From NCBI GenBank assembly GCA_001632435.1, contig KV424062.1:1-64000 (forward strand): a stretch of DNA of 64,000 nucleotides, in the 5' to 3' direction. Below, piece by piece: positions 36,383 through 47,102 of this stretch. The position numbers were made by a program, and so were the translations under genes. Numbering within the stretch: position 1 is the stretch's first letter; the number at the start of each line of letters is the position of its first letter. The DNA is from Calocera cornea HHB12733 (Eukaryota; Basidiomycota; Dacrymycetes; Dacrymycetales; Dacrymycetaceae). The notes beneath the pieces are model-generated. The model made no database searches. It was not told the DNA's origin and worked only from the letters and a program-made list of their open reading frames with translations.

Positions 36383-37397
36383 GCAGCGCGACGCGTCACA
36401 AGCCAAAAACCACACTTGAGCCCGGTTTTCTCTTACGTTGTATCTGCACGCCGCCCCTCGGACGTCTTCAGTTGTATCAATACGCTTACTGGCCCGCGCC
36501 CGGTCCCGGTCGACCGTGCGAGGCCGAGTACCCCTTTCTGCTTCTGCTTCTGCTCCTGCTCCTGCTTTCCTCCGCCTCCTCCCCCCCGCACCACCGCATT
36601 TCTCACCCCGCCGCCTTTCTGCGAAAGCCGGCCCATACCCGCCCCGCTGCACACTTTTCTCCGTCTCCACATCACCACCTCATTCATCAAACCAATATGC
36701 AATTCCAACGCCCCATTCCCGTTCCAACCAACTCGATTCAAGTCCATGCCATTCCCCGGGAACGCACATTCGACATGTGCCCCTCCCCTACGGCCCGCTC
36801 GCGCCCTCCCGCCTCTCGCGCTCCTACGGCACGCCTCGATGTCGATGGCGGGTCCTACGGGTTCAATAGGCTACGGGCTCCTGCGGGCGGTTTACAGACT
36901 GCTGATTATAGTGTTACGGATCGCGTTCTACTTAGTCTTTATGTGAATGGAGAGATGCCCCGACGGCCGCTTGATGCGGCTTGGGGGTTACAAGAAACGG
37001 CTGTGTCATTGTGTGGGTGTGTGCAAGCAACAGGACGGGATCGAGTCAGCCGTTGGCTGGCCGGGCGCGGCGCCCACATGTAACCCCACTGACGGGCCCC
37101 CAGCAAGGCGTGATTCGACTTGCGACGTACGAACCGCCCTGGAAGAAACAGATCTGCGTTTGCTCTACCAATGGGTCGCGTAGATGGGCATGACGAGAGT
37201 GTATCTTGCTATCAGACCGAGACCAACAAAGGTGCCATTCATATTCTGTACCCGAAGGCGTCGTGCGCGCAGGGCGACAACACTCGCCGGAGTCAGGGTG
37301 AGTTGACTAGTAAATGTTGTCATTGTCCATGCGCAGGGGTTGCGCCGCACGGTCGACTAGGCCTGCGGAGGAAGGCGCGCCTTGCAGGCATTTGGGA
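36383..37397. other. Convergent spacer downstream of the SLT-fold gene
   Basis: About 1 kb with 3' flanks of two converging genes. A (TTCTGC/TCCTGC)-type pyrimidine tract lies at about 36536-36570. Long GC-rich frames cross it but are continuous with antisense frames of the neighbour and show no motif. Confidence 0.5.
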
Positions 37398-39576
37398 CTA
37401 CAACTTGCGCCTGAGCGTGATCCCCGCGGCGGGCGCGACGAGCGAGCGATGCGACGCCGGGCCGGTGAAGGTGAGGGTGTTGATGGGCCAGCCGCGGCTG
37501 CGGCCGACCTCGTCGAGGATCGCGCCCTGGGCGAAGCAGCTCGAGTCGTACCCGGGGTAGTCGAGCGCGATCCTGAGTGTGGAGAGGAGAGCGGGGAGGG
37601 CCAGTCAGCTCGGGCTCGGGACGGGAGGGATGGACTGTGCGCCGAGGGGAGGAGAGGGGAGAGGAGAGGAGAGGAGAGGAAGGGGGGCGTACCGGAAGTC
37701 CTCCCCGCCCATCCACCACAGCCGGCCCTTCGCGCCCCGCCTCCCGGCGAGCAGCGCCAGCGTGTCCGTGCCGTTCAGCACGAGCCTGTCGAGCCAGAGC
37801 GCGCCCTGGCGCCAGACGACGCGGGCGTCGCTTGGCCCCCTGCCGCGGGCGGCGGGCAGCTCCCACGGCCCGCCGAAGAGCCGCTGGGCGCGCTCCGCGC
37901 GCAGCTTGTCCAGCGCGGGCTGGAAGGCGGCTATGCCGGAGCGGAGGATGGACTGTGCTTGCGAGGGCGCGCCCGTGCTCAGGAGCACGATGCCGTACCC
38001 GGACTCTGGGTTCATCGCGAATGCGGCGTGGTAGGAGGCGAGGTTGCCGACTGCGTTGTGAGTTGTGATGCAGGCATCAGTCAGCAGAAAGGACAGGGTG
38101 GCACGACGCACACTTCTGGTACCACCGCTGCCTGACCCCATCCGAGTCCGCCGCCTTCTCGATCTCCCACAGCACGCCCTGCTCCGTCACGTCGTCCCCG
38201 TACGCGTGCGCGGGGCGGAGCCACTCGCGCACCGTTGCGGGCGTCAGGATCGCGCCCGGCCCGGGGGCGAGGGGGTCGAGCAGGGACTGCATGAGGGTGG
38301 TGAGGTCGGAGAGGGAGGAGAACTGCCCGCCGGAGGGGTTGGACCAGTCTAGGAAGTCCAGGTCCTGCGCCGCCCAGCCGCAACACACACAGTCAGCGGG
38401 CGGGCGGGCGGGCAGCTGCAGCGGTGCGAGAGGGGGCGCACCACTTCCTCCGGCGCGCTCGAGCTGACAGCGAGCCGGGCCCGGTTCTCCTCCGCAGCAA
38501 CGAAGAACGTGCCGTTGAGCCCGAGCGGGCGGAGCACGTCCCGCTGCAGCAGCTCTGCGTGCGTCTGGGGCACCGTGCCCGTGCCCCCGCCCGGGCCCGA
38601 GGGCCCGAACAGCCGGTTCGCAGCGACGTTCGCCGCGCCCAGCAGCGCCCAGCCGGTGTTGGAGTACACGGGCTCGCCCCACGCCGGCTGGATCTGCGGT
38701 GTGCGGGCGAGCGCGGCCAGCGCCTGCTCGGCACTGGGGAAGGGCAGGCCGTTCATCGGCGGCGGGCCGTCCCCCGCGCGCTGGGCCGGCCAGTGCGCGG
38801 CCGTGCCCGCGGGAAGGTCCCGCGCGAGCCCGGACAGGTGCGTCGATAGTTGGCGGAGGGTTATCGGGCTCGGTGCGGGGCACTCGGCGGAAGGGGCGCA
38901 GCCGAAGGGGAGGTAGGTGAAGTTGGGCAGGAAGCGTGTGACGGGGTCGTCCCTATGTACCTCTCGGTGATCAGCCGATGCCCGTGTAGCGTAGCGCACG
39001 TGTAGGTACAAAGCGAAAGGGAAAGGGAAGGGAAGGGAAGAGGACGGACAGGTTGAGGATGCGCCGCTGGTGGAGGACGAGTGTTTGGACGGTTGTGAAC
39101 AGCTTCGAGACGCTCGCGATGCGGTAGACGGTGTCCCTGTCGACCTGCAGGGCGGGCTCAGTGCCGCCCGCGCTCTCGTTCGCCCTCAGGGGGCCGTGGG
39201 TGAACTCGAACAGGGAGCCGTGGGCGGTGACGAGGGCGAGGGCGAGGCTGTCGAGGGCCGGGCGGTTGAGGAGGGCGTGGAGGGTGCGTGTGAGCTTGCG
39301 GGCGGCGGCGATGAGGCGGGGGTCGGCCGGGTGTGGAGCGGGGTAGGCGGGGAAGTGGAGTGGGGGCAGCGGGGTGTGGCACGTGCGCGGGTTGGCGCTG
39401 GTGTGGGTGAGGAGGAGGGAGGTGAGGGAAGCGGGGAGGAGGGCGGGGTGGAGGAGGGCGGTGCATGCGACGAGGGCGACGAGGGCGACGAGGGCGAGTG
39501 AGGCCCGCGTGAGCAGAGAGCGCCGGGCGGGAGGGCGGGAGGGCGCCCCGAGCGTCCCCGAGCGCAGTTTGGACAT
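37398..39576 (-). CDS. Membrane-anchored serine beta-lactamase-like (penicillin-binding fold) hydrolase
   Basis: The protein has the serine beta-lactamase/esterase fold. ATG at 39576 gives a basic start, then a hydrophobic anchor LVALVALVACTALLHPALL. Active-site elements are present. SxxK is SVSK in VYRIASVSKLFTT. YxN is YSN in EPVYSNTGWALLG. The third KxG box is K-F-G, formed when an intron (donor GTGCGT) joins RWYQK to FGNLASYHAAFA. The C-terminal domain (FNPESGYGIVLLSTG-like, then LWLDRLVLNGTDTLALLAG and LWWMGGEDFR) resembles fungal secreted class C-like hydrolases. About six introns are needed. The natural substrate in fungi is usually unknown; ester or amide hydrolysis of small metabolites, including possible lactam detoxification, is plausible but not shown. 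It shares a 77-bp divergent promoter with the THUMP methyltransferase. Confidence 0.87.
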
Positions 39577-39653
39577 CGTGGACGGACGTGAGGGCAGCGA
39601 GCGCGGGGGGAGAGTGCGCCCTGACATCGGCATCGGCAGCGAGCGGCGGGTCC
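39577..39653. promoter_or_regulatory. 77-bp divergent intergenic region
   Basis: The two start codons face away from each other only 77 bp apart, so the two 5' untranslated regions and core promoters must overlap or be extremely short. The sequence is GC-rich with no TATA box. Confidence 0.6.
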
Positions 39654-41359
39654 ATGCACACGACCACCTCTACGCCGATGCCACCCGATGCCCCCTCCGC
39701 ACCGCCCAATCTGCTAACACTCGCATTCCACGTCCCCACAGGTGCGCACCGCACCTCCCTCCCCACCCACACACACGCTCATCAGCAGGATGGGGCGGGG
39801 CAGGACTGGAAGACTACGCCCTCTGCTCGCTCCTTGCCCAGCTCGCACACCGCCCACCTGCATCACACACCGCCGACCGGGCGCACCAGCCCATGCGGCT
39901 GCAGTACGCCGCCCCGCCCGCATCCGCCCACGTCCTCCTGCGCTTCCCGACACCGGACCTGCTGCAGCGGGCTGCGGACCTGTACGCGCGCGGGGAGCTC
40001 TGGGCAGCCTGGGGCGCGTTTGTCTGTCTGCAGGAGTGGGCGGGGGATGGCGGGGATCCGGAAGACCTCGGTCCCCAGGGAGCGGCGGACGGTAGGGAGG
40101 CTGCGGACGAGGAGCAGACGGAGCGGGTCAGGCAGCTGCTTGAGCGCGAGTGGAAGGATCTCCAGCGCGCTGTGGGCGGCAGAGCAAGGGGCTGGAAGGC
40201 CCAGGCGCTCGAGCCCGCTGAGCACGCCGCGATCCAGCAGCAGCAGCAGCAGCAGCAGGTCGCCGCCGAGGTCCCGCCGCACGCTGTTGACGACCCAGCC
40301 CACGCAGCCCACGCCGAGCCACGCACGCCCACGCCCACGCCCACGCCGGGCGAGGCGCTCCTCCTGCTCACCCTGCAGCATCTCGTGACCTCGCACTTCG
40401 CCGCCCTCGCGCGCGCCCTCGAGCTCCTGCACCTCCCGGGAGGCGCCCAAGCGCAAGCGCAAGCCCGCCCAACCTTCCGCGCGACGTTCGCGAACCCCTC
40501 GCGCCTCCTGCCCCTGTCCACGCTGCACACGCGGGACGTCGAGACGCAGCTGGGCGAGGCGCTCACCCTCTCCCCGTGCGTGACAAGGGCGTGGCGCGTC
40601 CAGCTCGTCGACCCAGCGCTGGACGTGCACGTCCGCGTGCTGCCCTCCCGCCTGCACTGGCACACCCACACCCTCGGCGCCGCCCCTCCAGCCCCTCCGC
40701 TCCCCGCCTCCGCCCGGGCGATCCCCGCCTTCCCACCGGCGCTCACCCTCCTCCTAGCCGTGGCCCTCCCCGCACCCGCGCCCGCGGCGCACCGGCTGCC
40801 CCAGCTGGTCGGGCCGACCCCGCTCGCGCCGCCCATCGCCCACCTCCTCGCGCTCATCTACCTCCTCGCCGCCCCGCCCGGCGCCAGCCCGCTCGCGCTA
40901 GACCCCTTCTCGGGCCTCGGCTCGATCCCGCGCGAGCTGCTCGCGCTCGCCCGCCAGCGCCAGCACCCACTGCACGTCCTAGCAGGCGACATCTCCCTCC
41001 CCTCCCTGCTCCTCTCCCAGCAGAACACACCCCGCATCCTCTCCGCCCTGCAGTACAGCGCGCTGCACGCCCTGCCCCTGCGCGGCCCAGCCCTAGGCGG
41101 CTGGCTGTCCGACCTCCCCTGGGGCACGCGCCACCTCTCCCCGCGCCAGCTCAGCGCCCTGTACCCCGCCGTCCTCCGCCGCCTCGCAGCAGTGGTAGGC
41201 GCGGGCGGAGCAGGCGTCGCCATGTCCGCCGCGCGCAGGACGATGGACGGCGCCCTGCGGGGTGCGCGCCGGTGGTGGGCGACCGAAGCCTGCTGGGAGG
41301 CCAGGGTCGGCGGGCGCGCCGTCTGGGTCTGGCTCCTCAGGAGGACGCTCGAGCCGTGA
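39654..41359 (+). CDS. THUMP-domain RNA guanosine methyltransferase (THUMPD2/3-Trm14-like)
   Basis: It is probably an S-adenosylmethionine-dependent N2-guanosine methyltransferase acting on tRNA or snRNA. Exon 1 (39654-39741) and exon 2 (39804-41359) join in phase 1 to make LLTLAFHVPTGLEDYALCSLL, the usual N-terminal motif, and a 547-residue protein. A THUMP region follows (FRATFANPSRLLPL...RDVETQLGEAL, VQLVDPALDVHVRV). The Rossmann methyltransferase fold has ALDPFSGLGSIPRELLALA for the SAM site, HVLAGDISLPSLLLSQQN, and the catalytic-loop-like SDLPWGTRHLS in place of the common (D/N)PPYG. An insert carries eight glutamines (CAG tract, about 40235-40258) and a TPTPTPTP run. The upstream continuation of exon 2's frame is an intron, not coding. 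No standard gene name is assigned because THUMPD2 and THUMPD3 types were not separated. Confidence 0.85.
40235..40258 (+). repeat. (CAG)8 tract encoding polyglutamine
   Basis: Eight tandem CAG codons lie within the THUMP methyltransferase gene, in a poorly conserved insert, and may vary in length between strains. Confidence 0.85.
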
Positions 41360-41930
41360 GCCGAGCCCTGCGCTCCGAGCCCCACGCTCCCACTCGGCGA
41401 GGTAACGGCGGGACACTGGGTGGCGGACGACTCGGCTACATACTTACAGCAGGGGACAAGCCGCGGGGTACTTTGCAGCAGCAACGGACGGCTGCATACT
41501 GAACATAGTTCAACGACCTCGGCGGTTGGCGTCGACCTGTGGCGGCTTGTGCACGCACAAAGCAGGCGCGCAGCGCTGTACTGTATGTGCCATAACGACC
41601 ACCATGATGCAGCCTGTCCTGTCCTTCCTTTCCAGCGGGGTAGGGCAGAGCGGGTGTGCCTCCCCAGCTGCACGAGCTGCATTACTGTACTGTACTGTCC
41701 CCTACCGGAATCCGGACGCAGCAAACCTGCCCACGACCATGGGGACTCGAGTGATCACATATGCACCCCATAGGCTGCTGGTACGGGCTTGTTCGACCGA
41801 TCTGGACGTCTGGACGTGCGGGGAGTTGTACAGTGGTACACTAACCCAGCGTACCGCCGCTCGAGAGAGAAGCGACTGGTCTGATCACTATACCGTCTCA
41901 TGAGTAGCCAGTACAGTAGCTGCCCGAGCT

Positions 41931-42137
41931 GTTGATGCAATAGCACTGACGGCAACACCGTGTTTTGTTCGCTTTATGAGGCGGGGCTCGGCTGGGGGGT
42001 GATGTTCCGTGATACTCCAGCGTGTGCCGCTCCAGGGGCGAGTGATCATTGGCAGCAAAGCAGTAACCGCCGCAGCCGTTGCGTTGATGCAACAACAACA
42101 ACAACAACAATAACCGCCGGGAGCGTGTTTTGTTCGC
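41931..42137. repeat. Imperfect tandem duplication with CAA expansion
   Basis: GTTGATGCAA occurs at 41931 and 42083, and CGTGTTTTGTTCGC at 41959 and 42124. The order is kept, and the extra spacing in the second copy is roughly accounted for by a (CAA)7 run at 42090-42110. Confidence 0.7.
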
Positions 42138-42337
42138 GGATCGGCCAGTGGGGGGCTACTGACTGCGCAAAGTATCCGCGGCGCTAAGGCCAGTGACGTG
42201 TCCTTCCGATCTGGGGTTGCTATGCTCCATGTTTCGGAAATGGCCTTTCCCGGCTCAGCCGGCGATGCGCGGACCAGGGCACGGGCACGGGCCACGGGCC
42301 ACGGGCCACGCCCCACGAACCACGAACCACAGGCCAG

Positions 42338-42345
42338 TATAAAAG
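42338..42345 (+). promoter_or_regulatory. TATA box of the zinc-finger gene
   Basis: TATAAAAG lies 92 bp before the start codon of the C2H2 gene. Confidence 0.6.
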
Positions 42346-42429
42346 CCTTCTCGCGCTCTGCAGACGCCGTGCTGCCTGCTCCGTCCCATCACCTCTGTCG
42401 TTGAAGTCTCCATCGTTCACGTTCGCGTT

Positions 42430-43091
42430 ATGTCCGATTGCAGCACGTCGGTCGAAATGGAGATGGAGATGGACACGCGGTGGGCGGCCGAGATCCTCAT
42501 AAGCATGCAGTATGACTGGCAACGCCCGCACTGGGAGAGTGCGCCCGTCGCACACCAGCATTGGGTGACGCGTGCAAGCGCACCGAGCAAGCTCAATAAT
42601 GACAAATGTGTCGGACACGGACCTGCTTCTACTCCTACTGCCTCCTCCTCCCTTCCGCCGTTTGCTTCCCGTCCTCTCCCGCCGTCCAACCGCGCGCTAG
42701 CAGAAGGATGGGGATCGGGCACGTCGCGCAGCGAAGAAACCCTCCAGGTTAGGTAGGCAACGCGTAAAAGAACTTTTCTCAAAACAGAACCTGACTTTGT
42801 CCCTGTAAACACAGTCGTTCGATCGCGAGATGGTTCACGTGCCCCGAATGTCCCAAAGGAGCCATGTCGTTTTCTACTGCAGACGAGCTGGACGAGCACC
42901 TCTGGTATCACGATACCCGTTCCTCGCATACCCTCCCCACTCCTGTCACACCCCCGAGTCATCGTACAGTTCCTCAAGGTTGCAGCACGTGCCCTCTCTG
43001 CTCCAGTCCAAAACTCGCGTTTGCCTCTTCTGACTTCCTGGAGGCTCATCTCACCAAAATGCACGGTCTGAACAAGCTTGCACGCTTGTAG
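42430..43091 (+). CDS. Small protein with two C2H2 zinc fingers
   Basis: Two exons (42430-42752 and 42815-43091; donor GTAGGC, acceptor AACACAG) join in phase 2 and give 199 residues. The N-terminal half is polar with an alternating Met/Glu run (EMEMEMD) and a Ser/Pro-rich stretch without fold. The C-terminal half has WFTCPECPKGAMSFSTADEL followed by DEHLWYH, a C-x2-C...H-x3-H finger. A second finger is CPLCSSPKLAFASSDFLEAH, completed by LTKMH (C-x2-C...H-x4-H). Fingers of this layout bind DNA, RNA or protein; the role here is unknown. A TATA box 92 bp upstream supports the start. The stop lies 125 bp from the stop of FIG4 on the other strand. Confidence 0.72.
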
Positions 43092-43216
43092 AGTTGGCGG
43101 GTTGACGTCTCACAAGTTCCACTGTACAAGATGCATGATAAAAACTGTATGATAGTTTACACTGTGATTGTCCAAATAATGCAACGTCTCGCTTCGACGG
43201 TCCACCCGTGGACCCG

Positions 43217-46200
43217 TTACGCACCCATCATCAACTCATCACCACTATTCAGCCATGCAGAATAGATGTCCCAACGAGGATCTTTGCTCGTATCCTCTCG
43301 AGCAAACCTTCCTCCTCCGTAGGCTGTCTGAGCATACTGTACGTATACCTTCTCCGGGAGTTCCGATGTAAGGAGGCTGGGCAGATCTCCCACGGATGTG
43401 CGCACAGCATCAGAGTACAGCTGCATATCCTTCTTCTGATCTTCACCGCCTCGAGTCGAAAAGCCGGTCTTGTACTGCTCAACGTACCTGGAAGCCGATC
43501 AACACTGATCAGATATCATTCTGGTAAGCGCTCACATCTGATATTCCGCCTCCTCCTCTGGTTTCAGGAACGGATCAAGGGATTTGGAGACAATTCCTGC
43601 CAACGCGCTGAGATCTTGTTCGGCAGGCTCAGAGTCGGTATCATCCGTCTCAGACTCTGGAGCTTTCGGGAAGACCAACTTGCGGCGCGGGGTTGGATGC
43701 GGCGTTCCCATCAGTCGCCGCACGCCGCCGATCAGTCTGAGGCAGCGATCAATATTGTGATTGGCGGGTGATACATAGTGGTATACCTGGGATGTTCGGA
43801 ATGATCGAGCCGATGTTGGAACGGACTCGTGCCCATGTCTTTGGCAGGTTTCCTGAAAGGAGCAATAAGCACTACAATGCTCTCCTGAGCTCTGTGTCAC
43901 CCACCCAGGGAGCTTCGAAGTGCTGTTCATCGAATACGCGAAATGCCTTCCAAGACTCGTGAAGAGCAGTGGCCGATAATACTCCACCCAAAACTCATGC
44001 GTGTGTTCCACGTATTTGCGTATTCCTTCAAGACAGTCCTCGCGCTTGTACAAAGGTTCCAGGTGCTTAGGGTCAAACCAGGCGCGGTAATCTCGCAATG
44101 GCGCCGGCTGGGCTGACGGAGCAACAGGTCCGACTCCAAGAAATAGATTGATCGCCGTCTGCTTCTCAGCATCTACATCTCGTGGTCAGACATGGCAATG
44201 ATAAAACAAAAAAACTACGAACCAAGCATCGAGTTGGCATAGTACCGCCGAATGTTCTCAATCAGGTTTCGCGAATGGCTGTTCCAATGCAGCTTTCGTC
44301 GATATGTATCAACACGGTTGACCAATGCGCTTCCAGTGTACTGCAATGCAATAGCTGGGGGGTACATCAGCCAGCCAGTCGCAACTGACATTGGTATAGC
44401 ACTCACTATCACCATGGTCGTGATACATTTCAGTCAGCATATTGACCGCATCTGTATCAAACAGCAGATTTGGCGTTTCCACGACGCCCAAGGCATGAAG
44501 TTGATGACCAAGGGCGCGTTTGCCAAATACAAACTGGGCCGCGTTGGTGCGATCTAGGCAATCAACGCAGTTCGTACGGCATATGCCATTTTGCAAGAGG
44601 ATAGAATCTCGATATGCGCTGCCGCTATCAAGGCGTTAGAACGCATCACACCGCTCGGAAGGCCAAGCTTACTCGTATTCGCCTCGCAGACGATGGCTCT
44701 CCGGCTCCGGGCCAGAATGGAAGAATCCCGTCATCTGAATACTCTCCTCTGCCAGATCTTCGAGGTAACCGATAACGTCCTGCTTTTTCCTGCACGAACG
44801 TTCACAGCTGTTCCTGAACGTTGGTTGGATATACGTACTTTGAAGCTTGGCTCATGTCCCACGCTCGGTAAATCATCTTATGATCCTCCGGGAGGAACTG
44901 GTTGAGGTAGTCTACGCAGTGTTGATACTCAATGCCGAGCTTCGATTCTCTGGGTTGAGGTTCGCGGCACTGCAACGACTTGGTGAGCAAACACTGAAAT
45001 CGGACTGCAGGGATACATACCTTGATCAGGTTCAGAATCATCAGACTTGGTCCATATCGTCCAAGAAGATCATCGAAGTGTTTCGCCGAAGCAGTATAGA
45101 ACGGATCGACGACCGTTACTGCAGGTCTAGTCAGCCAGCTGCACCTTTGTACCAACCGTATCACTCACTCTCAATAGGCGGCTTCGGGTTCATGCCCATC
45201 ACGTCCTGCGCCCAAAAGGTGGGTATGCTACCGCGATACTGGACATAGCTCGTATATCTAGGGTTCGGTCCGAGGTGGAAGCCGGTCTCCGGGTCGTATG
45301 TCGGCGCATAGAAGGGCGTCGTCAGCGCCTCTGAGACAATCTGCTCGGTCTCAACTTCGTTTGCGACATAGCCCTGGAAGGAAGAGTCAAGAAGGGGGAC
45401 GTCACAGTGGACGGCTACGCACATCCTCGTTTACACCTCGCTTCAGGTAGCGAGCACCTGCAAAGTGACGCGATCGGCGTGCAATAAGAGTAATGTAGAT
45501 GATCCGGCTGAAGTCTTGTAACTCTGCAGAGGCCGGTTAGTCACCCTGCATAAACCCTCTAGCTTATAGGACGCACTTGCTTGATCCACATGCCCATGCA
45601 CCAACGGCAATAGCCAATCGCTCGCCCTCCTCAGATGCTTGCACACCAGCGCCGGCGTCAGCAGATAGTAGTTCCAGGCATACCGATCGTCGAACGGCGG
45701 TTGTGTGCTGTCGATGCCGAGGTTCGGCTTAGTCAGGTTCTTCTGCAGGGTCGAGGTGAGATCGTAGGTGTAGCTGAAGTAGAAGTTCTTGCTCATGTCG
45801 ACTTGCTGAAATGTGTGCAGAAGCCTATTCGTCTGGTCAGTACGAGATGCGAGTGCCATTCCAGATGATGGACAGACCTGCTCTCCTCGGCAGTCTTTTC
45901 AGCTCGGCCTGCAGCATTGACAGTGATGTGCACGGTCTCTTCGCAGTGGTACAGGTAGTGTCCTCCCAGTAAGGCGACCACTGAGCGCTTCGTGATAAGA
46001 ATCATATACCATCCAGCGGTGAATTTGATGAAGCCCGCACCGATCATCAGCATAGGTGTGATACGGGTAACACATCCACCCACCTGCAATGCCGTAGAAG
46101 CTCAAAACCTTTCCCAATCCTCCAGAGCTCCGGTTCCCATTCTCGACCATCTCCAGCAAATCCCTGATCTGCCTCCCAGAATACACCGTTTCATCCTCGA

Positions 46201-46684
46201 TGAGCACCAGCTCATCTTGGCTCGTCCGGTCCACTTTCAGAATCCGATGCCTTGTATCTGACTGATTGGAGGCGACGATGTAGAACCGCGTCTTGGTCTC
46301 GTAGAGGACAAACTTGTTAAGCGCATGATGCGGGGGAGGCGCAGTAGCGTGAGGAGCGGGTGCCAGGATCTTCGATAGCGAGGTGGCGGATGGCGCGGGC
46401 GTATGACCAGGTCGGCGCTGCCTAGCAGATTCCGGGGACAAGGAAGGGGGTTTCAAGGACGGAGTGGGAGCCGATGAAGCTGAGAGGGATGACGGTGAGC
46501 GGACCGAGCGCTCATCGTTCAGCGACTCGACGACCGTGAAGCTGCTGCTGCTCGCAGAATGCTTGTCAAGCCCCGCCGCCGCTCCTGTCGGCGTCGCACC
46601 ATTGACCGCCGGCTTCGCAGATGCCTCGGTCTTAGTGGGCGAAGGCTCGCTATCGCTTGCTTTGGAGGCTGGGTCCGGAGCCAT
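43217..46684 (-). CDS. FIG4: Fig4-type SAC-domain phosphatidylinositol-3,5-bisphosphate phosphatase
   Basis: Fig4 removes the 5-phosphate from PtdIns(3,5)P2 and, with Vac14, scaffolds the Fab1 kinase on the vacuole membrane. ATG at 46684 starts a Ser/Pro-rich extension of about 120 residues, then [20 protein letters not shown] and [11 protein letters not shown] joined to [16 protein letters not shown]. The SAC domain shows [54 protein letters not shown] and the catalytic CX5R as [18 protein letters not shown] (about 44590-44530). [28 protein letters not shown] and [15 protein letters not shown] are Fig4 rather than Sac1 features. The C-terminus is DELMMGA. About a dozen short introns are needed, so exon edges between the motifs are approximate. 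Confidence 0.93.
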
Positions 46685-47102
46685 GCATAGCGCTGGTCGT
46701 AGGGAATGCGCGTACGCGCATCAAGGACCCTTTGGGCCTTCATGCTAGTACAACAGCCCGGATTAACTGCGCGACGTCAACTCCGAGCATATACAATGCA
46801 CGCTCCTGCACAGATCTCTGTCGGCTTTGTCGGCGATCCTGTCAGCCAACGCGTCTGACAGCAAGTCGTTCCACTCAATGGCACATCAATGGAGCGAGCG
46901 GGGCGCACGTCCACGCCGCCCGACACTTGCCCACCTCAGGATGCTCACAAGACGCGGTCGCGCGAGTGGAGGGCTCATCGTCGATGCCGGCCCGTCCCCG
47001 TGCCCGTCGTTTGCGTGATCGCGAGCATAAATAGCGGGCAAGGCGCCAGGAGACTGATGCTGCTGGTTGACCGCCCAGCTCCAGCTGCTTCATTGATAAA
47101 AG
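46685..47102. promoter_or_regulatory. Divergent FIG4/aldo-keto reductase intergenic region
   Basis: 418 bp between divergent start codons. A TATA-like CATAAATAG at 47026-47034 stands 77 bp before the reductase ATG and probably serves that gene. Confidence 0.5.

Larger units (their letters stand above)
41360..42429. other. Intergenic region with partial duplication, upstream of the zinc-finger gene
   Basis: About 1.1 kb without a recognised gene. It contains an imperfect direct duplication (see separate entry), GGGCCAC/GAACCAC-type tandem words at about 42265-42332, and a clean TATA box. Confidence 0.55.

Noticed and set aside
35672..36670. A 332-codon frame antisense to the SLT-fold gene
   Set aside because: It is a GC-rich shadow of a gene with signal peptide and catalytic motifs. 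The antisense product is low in complexity and motif-free.
39374..39653. Extension of the THUMP methyltransferase frame upstream of 39654
   Set aside because: The extension is antisense to the beta-lactamase-like gene's first exon. The spliced start at 39654 restores the conserved VPTGLEDYA motif.
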